NCBI GenBank assembly: GCA_946902875.1
Contig: OX336338.1
Span: 6,005,971 to 6,069,970, forward strand
From: Nematopogon swammerdamellus
Lineage: Eukaryota; Arthropoda; Insecta; Lepidoptera; Adelidae
Length of the DNA: 64,000 bases
Direction: 5' to 3'
Under the pieces are notes generated by a model. The model was not told the DNA's origin. It ran no database searches and saw only the letters and a program-made list of their open reading frames with translations. A program made the position numbers and the translations under genes. Positions 32,528 to 43,083 of the stretch are shown here, one piece after another. Within the stretch, counting starts at the first letter, position 1. Each line of letters starts with the position of its first letter.

Positions 32528-32745
32528 TCAGCGTTTAAGCGACCACTGCTGGACACAGGCCTCTCCAATTTTTAGGCTCTCTTCCAATCTAATCCTCGTG
32601 GCCTTCGACGATACGGAAACAGTGATTGGCTCCGATGTACTTATGTCGTCATCCCACCGACGGGTGGTCTTCCCACACTCGGTTTCATGGACCCTGCTCC
32701 GTTTTCCCGTCCGCGGCCGATATCTACCTGAATACCTACTGATTC
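32528..32745 (-). mobile_element. C-terminal remnant of an RTE-type LINE reverse transcriptase
   Basis: The minus-strand frame reads TTRRWDDDI and later IGEACVQQWSLKR. These are the spaced RRWxDDI and GEAxVQQW motifs seen at the end of RTE-type proteins. The intervening sequence has drifted and the N-terminal part is missing. Confidence 0.6.
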
Positions 32746-33078
32746 TTCGGAGTTCTGAATGCTGAATACTGTTACTCTGTGGTTCTTCTGAATATTGATT
32801 CTTCTGAGTTCTAATTGCTGAACACTGTGACACTCTGTTGTACTTCTGAATGCTGATTCTTCTGAGTTCTGAATGCTGAGTAGATTGTTGTTGTTCGGAC
32901 TCGTTCTCCACGCTTAAGCCCACTCCATTATGGGCCTATTGGTGAGTAGGAACTAATACTCTGTTATTCTTCTGAATACGGATTCTTCTGAGTTCTGAAT
33001 GCTGAATACTGATAGTTTGTGGTTCTCCTGAATGCTGATTCTTCTGAGTTCTGAATTTTGAGTACTGGTTCTTCTGAA
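32741..33078. repeat. Degenerate tandem repeat of about 30-40 bp
   Basis: The words GATTCTTCTGAGTTCTGAAT and GCTGAATACTG recur about seven times with variable spacers. The array abuts the RTE remnant. An open minus-strand frame through it (SELRRIS repeats) follows from the repeat unit. Confidence 0.7.
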
Positions 33079-33485
33079 TGTGAGTGAGTGTGCGAAATGG
33101 TGATCTCTACTGAACTAAAGCATTATTTTAACGATGTTCGCGAATAATAATTAATAGCGAAATTATAAAAAGTCCTGCCTCAGTTTTTATAGCGTCTAAC
33201 CCCGCGCTACTTAGATGGAATGCTTATGACAAGTTTAGCACAAACCGAACGGCGCCTCCGCCATTTAATGAACTTGTTTATGACACTCTTCATTGTGGAT
33301 GGGTCGTTGTGAATTAATGGGTGCGGTGTCGCGAGCAGCTGAGGGACCGGAGCGGCTTTAGAGAAAAACCGTCTAAATAAATAGCCAGAAACATCATTGC
33401 ATAAACTTTACATCGCTACCAACATTTTGGCGGCTTGCACTACATTGAAGTTAGCAGAAGTTACATCACTATCTTGTCATCCTGG
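33079..33485. other. Unique non-coding stretch
   Basis: The part at 33170-33350 (CGCCATTTAATGAACTTG, TTGTTTATGACAC, GTGAATTAATGGG) is non-repetitive with homeodomain-like words and might be regulatory. No gene is present. Confidence 0.35.
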
Positions 33486-33823
33486 GTAGCTCGGTGGTTC
33501 GATGGATCGACGTGCGATGGTGAACATTACTGAAGCACAACCGGGCGCGTTCAGAACTTGGATCGATGAACGAGCCTGGCCGTGGTTCGGATTTCACATA
33601 AAACTATATGACCTTTCACTTTACCTTACTAGTTGTTAAGGTTTAACCCGACCGGTTTGATACAGCCGCACTGAATGAAAGGTCGCTCTATGGCGGCTAG
33701 GTGAATAGTTCGTATTTTTCGTCTAGCTCAGTGTAGCCTGCACAACCAAAAGAAATCACTGACATGACACGTATACATACTTCACCAAGGTGTGACGGGT
33801 TGAGACATGACCAGTGTGTTACT
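33486..33823 (+). repeat. SINE-like element, old copy with composite head
   Basis: GTAGCTCGGTGGTTCGATGG, TCAGAACTTGGATCGATG, CGTGGTTCGGATTTCAC, the core TTACTAGTTGTTAAGGT and the body AATGAAAGGTCGCTC keep the family order. There are many substitutions. Confidence 0.65.
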
Positions 33824-33845
33824 TATGATGATTTAAAGTGTTAAG

Positions 33846-33870
33846 AGTTAGGTTAGGTTAGGTTAGGTTA
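33846..33870. repeat. Short TTAGG tract
   Basis: There are about four and a half tandem TTAGG units, the insect telomere unit. The tract directly abuts the 3' side of a minus-strand LINE remnant. Confidence 0.8.
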
Positions 33871-33874
33871 GACC

Positions 33875-34362
33875 TGAGCCCTGTTATCACTGCGACCCAG
33901 GAAGGTCTATTGAGATCTCTCAAAAGTTTACAGCTCACCCCCAAGTCCGATTTCCGCTATGAACATACTTATATTCTTGCGGTTGAGAGCCTGTATTTGG
34001 GCATAGGTTAAAAATAAAACCCCCAATAATACGGCTACTACTGTGAATGAACACTTCACATTCACAAATTATGTGTATTGGCGTTTCATCCTCTTTTATA
34101 CAGTACCTGCAAACCGGTGTGTCGCTCAGGTTCATTCGGTGTAGGTGTTTGTTTAGTATGCAGTGTCCTGTTAAGGTCCTTATTAGGGCTCTTATGTCGG
34201 TTGTATTACCTAGGTAATGTAGTCGAATACGACACCCGAAAGACAAGGCGGCTCCTTTCGTGAACACTCGGCTCGAAACGAAACGTAACAAAAACGACAT
34301 GCGCCGCCTCAACATTAGGTTAGGGTTAATTTTTTTTAAACCACCAAAACATTCACCCATAC
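33875..34362 (-). mobile_element. LINE C-terminal remnant interrupted by a MITE
   Basis: The minus-strand frame reads LTGHCILNKHLHRMNLSD, then a Cys-x2-Cys stretch and DETPIHIICECE. This is the RNase H end plus zinc-knuckle pattern of non-LTR retrotransposons of the I/R1/Jockey group. Residues closer to the N-terminus in this open frame come from the inserted MITE (34225-34423), not from the LINE. Only the C-terminal part survives. Confidence 0.6.
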
Positions 34363-34423
34363 CACTTTCCTTCGAACCGAGTGTTCACGAAAGGAGTCGC
34401 CTTGTCTTTCGGGTGTCGTACCG
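34225..34423. mobile_element. Foldback MITE with 9-bp target duplication
   Basis: The 199-bp element has inverted ends of about 50 bp, with ACGACACCCGAAAGACAAGG shared by both. AATGTAGTC flanks it on each side (34216-34224 and 34424-34432). Nine-base duplications are typical of Mutator-like elements. It is inserted in the LINE remnant. Confidence 0.7.
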
Positions 34424-34477
34424 AATGTAGTCAACCATGTTAGGTTAGATAAAAAAAACAACTTCGACAAGTTTTGT

Positions 34478-34804
34478 ACCGTGTGGGGCCGGTACTTTAA
34501 AAGAATAGCCCCACTGCATCTCTCCCCGTGTATGTCGTAAAAGGCGACTAAGGGATATGACTCCCTTCTTATATTACTAGGTGGTAGGGTTTAACCCGCC
34601 CGGGTTGGTACCACCGCACTGAATGAAAGGTCGGTCGAAACGGCTATGTAAATAGTTTGTGTTTACGGTCCAGTTCAGTGTAGCCGGCACGACCGAAGGG
34701 AAGCACTGACGTGGCACCAAGTTCACCCAGTGTTATGGGCTGACATCACGGATGTTGTAGGTGATGTAGCCAACCGTGTCAGTTTCAATAAAAAAAAAAA
34801 AAAA
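34478..34804 (+). repeat. SINE-like element with head Z, full length
   Basis: It begins GTACCGTGTGGGGCCGGTAC and has GTCGTAAAAGGCGACTAAGG. The core reads TTACTAGGTGGTAGGG and GGGTTGGTACCACCG, the body GGTCGGTCGAAACGGC, and the tail CCAACCGTGTCAGTTTCAAT plus about 14 A's. This is the reference copy for the head Z type in this window. Confidence 0.85.
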
Positions 34805-35100
34805 GTCGATGCCCCGTTCTAGATATTTATTTCTATGGTATAAACCTATTAAAACTGGCAACGGCTGTACCTACGCTGTGCACGCCGCTACACTTTTTAA
34901 TAACGTCACTCACATTCACGGCTCTCAAGTGATTACACTTACGTAATTAACATTTTACATATAACTTGTCATTATTGTCTTTTATTGGTAAGTATACCAC
35001 TCGTAGTGTGAAACTATTTATAGATGGAAAATGACACCATATTCTAGATTTAGGTATTCCTTTCTACAGTTAGATAGATAGTACAGTCTGAGGTCCTTGA

Positions 35101-35240
35101 AGAGGGGCGTGAATAATCACCTGTCAGGCCGACATGGCATTCGCAACCCCCGCATACGACCATCGGCGAATGTCCACCGTTGTCGTCGTTAGACACCTTA
35201 TGGGTGGCTAGGCGACACATGTTGAGCTTTCAATAAAAAA
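35101..35240 (+). mobile_element. 3' end fragment of a CR1/Jockey-type LINE
   Basis: GGGGCGTGAATAATCACCTG, CAGGCCGACATGGCATTCGC and TTAGACACCTTATGGGTGG precede an A-rich end. They match the tail after the reverse transcriptase remnant at 38465. Confidence 0.65.
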
Positions 35241-35461
35241 AAATCACTTTACCTTAATACAATTAGAAAAAGAAACTAGTAATGTTTTTAAGTTAAGTTA
35301 AGTTATTATTACGAATACCATATTTTATGTAATAGGTAGTGAATCAAAAAACCATTTATCTCATCAAATCTATGCATGCTTTCTCAAAGTTATCCCTTTA
35401 TGAGTGACGCTTGCCAGAACTGTGTGATTTGTTATCTAAAAAAACCCCCAACTGAAGCTAT

Positions 35462-35548
35462 GTTATGAAGGTCGGAAGGACTTGAGGAAACTTGGAGAGG
35501 CTTATGTTCAGCAGTGGACGCATACACCCTGGCTGACTTATTGTCTAA
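35462..35548 (+). mobile_element. 3' tail of an RTE-type LINE
   Basis: GGACTTGAGGAAACTTGGAG and GCTTATGTTCAGCAGTGGAC encode LRKLGEAYVQQW, as at 30281. Confidence 0.6.
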
Positions 35549-36595
35549 CATTGATTGGTGGAGTAGTGAATGCGCAAAATTGTGATTTTGAACACTTGTT
35601 TCTTGGTAACTATTCGACTTAGGCATGCATTTTGTTTTGGTAACTTTAAATCCCCCCCCCCCCCCCTCACTGTAAGGTAATTAGCCTCGGACAGTCGAAA
35701 AGGGCTAGAAATGGATCGTGCAAATATAAGCCAAACATATTGAAGCCTATACCTACCTAACTGCCTAATTCATACGCGACTTCGGCAATAAGGGCAGTGC
35801 GCGTGCGGCGGCGCGCGGCTCTACGAGAACTCGACCTGGCGCACATTCTTTACAACTTCACAGATTCTTGGTACAAGTAGTAAAGAAATTAAATATCATA
35901 CATATTTTAAAAGTAGTTGTATTTATAACTTTTTCATGTACTAATTAAGTAATTAACCTAGATGAATGTAACAACGCATTAATTAAAAAAAACTAGCTTT
36001 AACCATTATAAATTAATATAAACATTACACGTCCAACCTGATTTATAAAAAAAATGCGATCACTTTCACAACAAAAACACAATTACAGCTCCCGCATTAG
36101 GCTTTTTTATTTTTTATAAAAATACAACCACGTCTACAAAAGGAAGGACGACCGGGCGGCGGCGGCGGCGCGGGGCGAGGGTGCGAGGGCAGCTTTTTTA
36201 TTCACTTTATCGAGTTGGAGAGTAACTACCGTTCCATATGTGTTATAATACTTTATTATCGGGACGGGTGGAACAGAGTGCAAAGTGGCGGGGGAGGGGA
36301 CCCCGGGGGTGTGGGGGAGGGTCCCTCGTGCATTTATATCTACCCACACCGCCCCAGCCTTTTGCAGCACCCTCTGTCCTCCTTTATCTGTGTTGCCGAC
36401 TACATTCGAATTCACACCCGCCAAGCCGCAGGGCGGCGGCGGGCGGCGCGTCGCGTCTGCATTCTAAAAAATGTTTGCATCCCCCGAACTTTATTATGCT
36501 ACTTAATCTTCATTACTGCGTGAAATAAGGAATTGTTTTGAAAATAACAAATTATAAGTAAGCAAAAGGTAAACTTGAAAATTTACAACACTTTT
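35549..36595. other. Non-coding stretch with poly(C) and a GC island
   Basis: A run of about 14 C lies at about 35652-35666. A GC-rich island lies at about 36140-36450. Open frames on both strands there lack domain signals. Confidence 0.4.
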
Positions 36596-36811
36596 TACCC
36601 GACTGCGCGAAGCAAAAGGGACGGTAATCAACTGAAGAAAATAAAAGTTTTTACACAACAACGTTTTGTATTTGGAATTGTTTTACAGCTGCCAGGCGTT
36701 TGAGCTCCACAGTAATACATACATACATACATACCTACATTACATGCCTACATACATACGGACAGACAAAAAGCATTAACCTCCTTTTAGCTTCGCCGTA
36801 CTCGGGTAAAA
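36596..36811. mobile_element. Small MITE-like element with internal ATAC microsatellite
   Basis: The left end ACCCGACTGCGCGAAGCAAA and the right end CTTTTAGCTTCGCCGTACTCGGG are diverged inverted repeats, next to TTA/TAA at the borders. The interior holds (ATAC)n. A related right end lies at about 47490-47513. Confidence 0.5.
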
Positions 36812-36854
36812 TAGACCAGGTAACAGCGTAATCCGAGTTAAAACTGTTTTTTTT

Positions 36855-37018
36855 TTATGGAAACTGACACGGTTGGCTACATCACCTACAACGTCCGTGA
36901 TGTCAGCCCATAACACCGGGTGAACTAGGTGCCATGTCAGTTTTTCCCCCTTTGATCGTGCCGGCTACACTGAACATAGCCGTTTCGACCGACGTTTCAT
37001 TCAGTGCGGTGGTACCAA
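36855..37018 (-). repeat. SINE-like element, body and tail
   Basis: ATGGAAACTGACACGGTTGG through TTCATTCAGTGCGGTGGTAC. An internal deletion removes the GGACGGAAAACAC section. No head is present. Confidence 0.75.
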
Positions 37019-37689
37019 ACTGTAATATATTAATTACGTACTTACTCGAACGGAGCCCACGAAGTGGTGACGAAGCGTAGTAGATCTGTGTGCGCGCGAA
37101 CTAGTTTCGAGTTAAATAACTATCGACTGAGCCAGCTCGAGAGGGTAGCAACCCTCACGAAGGGTCGCGCTCTTCGTTGGCTTTTTCCTTAATAGTTTTC
37201 CCCTCTACGTCCATACATTATGCAAATACGCCAGTGATATGTCGGCAAATACACTTGGGACCTTTATTGTTACTTACGCTCGCATCCCTGTTTATTAAGT
37301 TAACTTTAATTAAATTGATGCTGATTTATTTGCGCGCATTTTGCACAAGACGTGGGGTTTGATTTATTTTTATTTAAAAGCCACGTACCTATTTTAATAT
37401 GAATTTGTTGAATGCATTGTTTCCTGTATAAGAAACTTTACTTTTGGAAGAAAATAAAAAAAAATATGGTCACTCGCATCGAAAATGTGGGTGGACAGTT
37501 AGAATATTGCAAGTTGTGGAATTCTTCGAAAAGTGTATAAGCATCTAAGTCCTTTGCCAATCAAGTAGGCTTTTCTTCGACAAATCATAATTACTTAAAA
37601 TACTTTATCCTTCACCCACACTGTTTCTTCTACATATCAATGATAATGTTGCCACTGCAACGTTCATTGTTATGCGGACCACACAGCAC
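37019..37689. other. Non-coding stretch without recognised features
   Basis: No gene or clear repeat is seen. Confidence 0.35.
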
Positions 37690-38540
37690 ACGGAACGGAT
37701 CCTAGAGTCACCCTTCAGCCAGACGGGATGTTGTGGATGAGAAGAGAAGAAGACTTGTGTCCGAACTCAGACTAACGCTTCGGTCTATTTCCGAATGGAG
37801 CCGTAGTAATTTGGTCGAGTTCAACGCTTCTAAGACACAAGTTTGCGCGTTCAGTGCGATGAGAGCGTTCACAGCAACGACCTCCTTCCTTCCAAGACAC
37901 GACCACCTCGGGGTCTTCGGAGTCAAAATATCGCACGACCTAAATTTTCGGCGGCATATCTAGGAGAAGGCCAAGCTGGCTTCTAATGCTGCTCGTACTC
38001 AATAAGGTGCGACGGTATTTAACGCAAAAAATGATTCTGTGTAAATAGCAGATTAGGTCCTGCTTGGGGTACTACTCGCACTTGTGGGATGGCTCAGCTA
38101 AATACCAGCTTGCGCCTCTGAACTCGATCCAGCGTCGAGCCGTGCGACTCCATGCGAGGCGGGTGACCCCGAAGTGTCCCGCGATCTAGAACCACTGCAA
38201 CTCCGTATAGAGATGTCGGCTCCCTAAGTGTGTTCTATCGCTTATTCCATGGGGAGTGCTCGGAGGAGCTGTTTGACGCGATCCTGCCGTCCCCTTTCCA
38301 CCTCCGCACAACGCGTACTGGGCAAGGATTGTATCCCATACGTTGGAGTTACCGCGGATGCGTGCTAGTCGATTCTGCAGATATTTACTTCACAGAACTG
38401 GTAAACTCTGGAACGATCTCCCTGCTCACATATTTCCACCCAAGTACAGTCTCGAGTTGTTCAAAAGGGGCCTGAATAGGCACCTGTCAGGCAGGCATAG
38501 CATTCCCAATTCCCGCATGCGACCGAATGTAATGAAAATC
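37690..38540 (+). mobile_element. Degenerate CR1/Jockey-type LINE, reverse transcriptase C-terminal half
   Basis: Translation across frames gives RSNLVEFNASKTQVCAFS, then DHLGVFGVKI. After several breaks come FYRLFHGECSEELFD and TGKLWNDLPAHIFPPKYSLE ending FKRGLNRHLSGR. These are the motifs seen after the catalytic core in CR1/Jockey-type elements. Stops and frameshifts interrupt the frame (for example after 37963 and near 38220), so it is inactive. The 3' tail at 38465-38525 matches several short fragments elsewhere in the window. Confidence 0.75.
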
Positions 38541-39032
38541 ATATTTTTTGGGAAAAGGTTTTGTGGTGCCTGGACAGGTTTGTTTGATAAGTTAAAATAA
38601 TTCGACAAAGTTTTATGATTTTTTCAAATACGAATTATGCTAGGTATAATAAATTCAAAATTATGAATTAATCATATTTAAAAGCTTATTTGTTAAACAG
38701 TTAGTTCTGGCTACACAAGCTTAAAAATATGAACAAGTAGGAGCAGGATTCGCCCCCTGAGGGTTCCGAATTAGAAATGAATGATTTTCCGAGTGATTTT
38801 CTGATTTTGTTTTTCTTTACTTTCCTTTGACACCTTCCCTCGTGAGAATTTTAAAATTCTAGGTCAACAGGAAGTTTCTTATAGTTTATTTGATGTGTGA
38901 ATTTATATCAAGATCTTATTAAGGGCCTTTTCCTTTTATTGCATAGAGTTTTCGATTGTGAATCTGTTATTGGTGTCACTCCGTTTTCTAGTGATTTTCA
39001 TCGTAGCTGACACGTCTGTTCTCGTGTTACAG
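38541..39032. other. Intronic stretch before the first mirr exon seen
   Basis: AT-rich DNA that ends in a pyrimidine-rich tract and the acceptor GTGTTACAG at 39024-39032. Confidence 0.6.
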
Positions 39033-39151
39033 AGCAACCCTTACGCGCTGAAGGCAGCCGAGGGCGGGGGCGAGATGTCTGCGTGGACGTCTGCTGGCTT
39101 GCAGCCCTCCGGCGGTTACTACCCCTACGACCCCACGCTAGCCGCCTACGG
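39033..39151 (+). CDS. mirr: mirror, N-terminal-side coding exon
   Basis: This exon lies between a good acceptor (GTGTTACAG) and a good donor (GTAAGT at 39152). It encodes 39 codons plus two bases, starting SNPYALKAAEGGGEMSAWTS and ending YYPYDPTLAAYG. Insect mirror proteins carry a SNPY...AWTSA...GYYPYDPTLAAYG segment just before the homeodomain. The exon starts in phase 0 and ends in phase 2, and joins 54187 exactly to give [15 protein letters not shown]. It contains no plausible initiator, so at least one upstream coding exon is missing. That exon normally carries a CxCQYD-type segment, and I could not find one in positions 1-39000. Confidence 0.9.
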
Positions 39152-39403
39152 GTAAGTCCTACTCCCCAGGGCCCGCGCGCAACTCCGGCGCACGGATTAA
39201 GATAATGTCGGACATATCTAGCCATCTCGCTAATAGATTGCACAGCGACAGTGCCCACTATTTGCGCTAGCGATTTGCGTTAATAGGTTCGATGTGTGTC
39301 TGTAATGCAACTAATCCTAGATAGCGAACGCGCATGTGCATCGCTCCTCCGCATCACGATCGACGCTCCATCAAGTGAACTTCGTGTTATACACGATGAC
39401 CGT

Positions 39404-39513
39404 TATCACTTTATGAGATTATTGAGAATCACTTTATGAGATTATGACGAATCACTTTATGAGATTATGGAGAATCATTTTATGAGATTATTGAGAGTCA
39501 ATCTATGAGATTT
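39404..39513. repeat. Minisatellite, 27-28-bp unit
   Basis: There are about five imperfect units built on ATCACTTTATGAGATTAT, just inside the intron. Confidence 0.8.
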
Positions 39514-40789
39514 ATGAGTAGCTTAGTATTTTTTTTTAATAATGCAATTTCAATATAACTATGAGATGAATTCTGCCCAGTTATTTCACTTTAAAATATA
39601 AATAACGACTGTGAATTTACCTAACGTTAGTAAGTAGTTAATTTAGCAATTTTCTAACAATTAGGTAAATGTTTCCTAAATAGCTAAAATGAAATAATTG
39701 TGAGTTTTCACTTTTACCTGCAGGCTGAAAAATTAAAAGAACATTATTATTATAAAAAGTAAGTTCGTCTTTCCAAAATGGCGCACGGGCGAAGGGTTAG
39801 AACGGAGGCGTCATCTGTCGGCGCGTAGCGACAACGCGACGCAGCGCGGCCGTACAATTCGCACACACACCTACCAGTACTGTCATAGTATCCACAGCAG
39901 CGGCAGTTGACACGAGCCTATAGTATGTGCACAGCAAATCACCGATTGTACAATCGTGTTTAACCATTGATTGGTAAAATAAAAACGATTTTCTTCTCAA
40001 ATCTCAAATTCGCATCATATCCGTGTTGTTTACATTTACATACATGAGATCAAGTATAAACACCTAATTCACATAATTCAATTGTATAATAATATTTAAT
40101 ATTAAAAGATTACATTATGTTAGGTGTAACAAATAACAATACAGTAAAAATAAATAAAAACCTAAATAGAACTAGTATAATGTCTACTTTACATATTTTA
40201 CAATTTTAAACTTTTAGCTTAAATCTATCCTTCATATTTGGGTAAACATTTACATAATTGATTGCATTCATTATAATCTTTTATTTTTTTCACAAAACTT
40301 ACTTCTTGCTCACCTTTTATTGTTTCGCCACCCAGATGAGATTTAAGGTGATGGTCTGCAAATTCTTTCTCATAGAAAGCTAGCCTGCGGCGCGGCGCGT
40401 GGGTCGAGTGTGGGATTCCAATTTTAAGGCAAAAATAAAGAAAACAATTAAATTATACACGTTAGTTTATTTTTATTTTAGATATCTAGACGCACGAAAG
40501 CGTCTCGGAATGTCGTCGTGGCGAAAATAAGTAAAAGCCGCTGTTTTTTTTTTACGAAATTTAGATCAGAGACCAATTTGCATTTTTCTCAGACTAAATT
40601 AAACATATTGATTCTCGAAGAGAACATTTTGTTCCCTATTATGCTTCGATTTTACCCGCGCACGGAACTCCAAAAACATTATCTTAAACTTTTCATAATT
40701 TTTTACCATTTACAGTTTTGATAGCGTTTCAATGATTTTATTTCCGAGGTATTTCTGAGTCTATAAATTATACTTAGTTAGAGATATAT

Positions 40790-40848
40790 GTCACTTATCT
40801 TATACACATAAACAATAATTGTTTATGTATATGAGATAGATAAGTGAC
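40790..40848. other. Near-perfect hairpin
   Basis: GTCACTTATCT and ACATAAACAA pair with TTGTTTATGT and AGATAAGTGAC across a short centre. There is a small indel between the arms. It is a possible minimal foldback element. Confidence 0.75.
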
Positions 40849-41723
40849 TAAATTATTTTTTATTATTATTAGTTTAATACATTCAAGCTTACGCAGGAAC
40901 TGTCTAGACTGTTCGCTTTTCCCAAGAGCACAACTGTACGTATAAAGATTGTTTCCATCGGATTGGATAACATTCCTATGTGATAGGATAACATTTGAAA
41001 AAATTAAATATTCAAGTTAGACATGACTCATGAGCGCACTGCAACTATAGCAGACGTTCAATGTTCACAGCACTGTGCGGCTGCGAGAGTTGACAAATGA
41101 TCGCGCCGCGACCATACATCACTCTACCCGTCTCTCTCTCCGTTCACGTCAACTTCTCGCGAGAAATAAGGACAAATAGCGATTGCGCTCGTACCTACTT
41201 GCTAGCATATTCAATTAATTCGCACTTTTTCTCCCTCGCGATACAACCGGCGCGGCGTGGCGTGGTGAAGCCTTTCGCGAAAACAAGTAAAAAGCCTACT
41301 GTATCAAAATTGCAAAACATTCAGTAGTGGCTATAATATGTGTGAGATGGCTGTCTGTCTTGTTAACGACGGCTTATTGATGTCATACAGTAAATTTATA
41401 CGAACATACTATAGTTTATAGGAAAACAATAAAAGGCATAATTAGATTTTTTTTGTTAAATAAATAAATACCAACACTTTGAAAAAGGATAATAATATTA
41501 TGTTTATGATTCCGTAGCTGTGTACATATCCTGTGAATAGATTCTTGAATTATCGTATATACTCTCTACAGTGACTAATAAATTTCTCTCGTCTCATCAT
41601 CTCAGACATCGCATAGTACTCAGTCATCATCATCATCTATAAACGACCACGAACGAAGTCATTTAGTAAAATGTCGTCTCTGTGAATAAACATTATTTTG
41701 GGAATTAATATTAGTCTCATTTT

Positions 41724-42016
41724 TAGGTTTCCGTATCCCGTACGGAAGCCTATTACTAAGTCTACGCCGTCTGTCTGTCTGTCTGTCTGTCTGTCCTACT
41801 GCTGTATTTTCAGAACCGTGATACCTATGTAGGTAGCCGGTTGAAATTTTCACAGAATACTTATGTGTTATTATGGCGGATATAACAATAAATAATAAAA
41901 AATATAAAAATTCTAAAATTAAGGGGGGTTCTCATACAGGAAACGTGTTTTTTCAATGTTTTTTTTGTGGTGCGGAAACCTCTGTGCGCGAGGCCGACTC
42001 GCACTTGGCCGGTTTT
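41724..42016 (+). repeat. Dispersed repeat family C with GTCT microsatellite
   Basis: TTAGGTTTCCGTATCCCGTA, (GTCT)n at about 41769-41795, GAAATTTTCACAGAATACTT and GACTCGCACTTGGCCGGTTT are in the family order. The middle section is shorter than in 20377-20809. Confidence 0.75.
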
Positions 42017-42636
42017 GTTCATTTTGATTAACATCGTCCATATTTACAAGTAATCTCGAACAGTAAAGCACTCGGAATGATGTCACAGTCGCACGAACAG
42101 AACTTTGGAGTGAAAATAAATCAGCCCAACAACGTAAATTGTCAACAAGAGAGCAAACAAAACAAAAGCGATGCAGAAAAGCTGAAGAATTCCAACGATT
42201 CGGCCGCGCGGCAACGATACGAGAACAGAGGCGGCGGCGGCGGCGCGCGGCGGCCGCGCGGCGCGTTATAATCTAAAAATAATTAGAACAGACATTAGTT
42301 TTTATGTTCGACAAAAAATACAGAATTGCCGCTTCCCGAAGCGAGGACTCGAAATAACCGGCAGTGATATATCGGGCCCCTCTCACCTCGATATCTACTG
42401 TCGGAGCCGCATAGGCTGCTCGCGCTAGATAAACAAACACAACTACCTGCTAGGTACCTACACATTGTCTACCTTGCTCTTCAAATTATTACAATAATAC
42501 CATGCATGATTATTTAGCTAACAACTATACATCGATCTCTTCCTGTTCATATCACATCAAACGTCTGATTGTATTTACTAACAATATAATAATCTATTTT
42601 AAATTGCAAATAATAGATATTTTACCAAAGATATGT

Positions 42637-42722
42637 ACCTGTCAGGTATTCCTATAAGACTGAATTGAATTTCCATGAGAGTCTTTAGACAAACGCTACA
42701 TGTCGCGCTTTTAATAAAAAAA
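42637..42722 (+). mobile_element. 3' end fragment of a CR1/Jockey-type LINE
   Basis: ACCTGTCAGGTATTCCTATA, TTAGACAAACGCTACATGTC and GCGCTTTTAATAAAAA resemble the LINE tails at 6784 and 35101. It is diverged. Confidence 0.5.
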
Positions 42723-43044
42723 AAACTTTAAGATTAATTTTTATTTTGTATTTTAATTTATTAATTAATACTTTATTAATTAATAATTTTTTAATTAATT
42801 ATACAAAAACAATGTTATGAATTGTTTTAGATAACATGTAGATAGCTGATATTTAAATATTTGCATACGTACGTAACAGTATTACTACAAGTAATCGACG
42901 TTTAAATGGAATAAGAAAAAGAAAACATTAAATTTTAACAGTTATTTAAATGTGATGTGAATTGCAAAACCATAAAACTCATAATGGGGAACAGCCTGTA
43001 CGTGAAATGCAGAGCGGAGGAGAGTATTGTCGCAGAGGCGGGGG

Positions 43045-43083
43045 CGGCGGGCCGGGGCGGGCCGGGGGGGGGGGGGGGGGGGC
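43045..43083. repeat. Poly(G) tract
   Basis: GGGCCGGGGCGGGCC is followed by an almost uninterrupted run of about 20 G on the + strand. G-quadruplex formation is possible. Confidence 0.8.
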
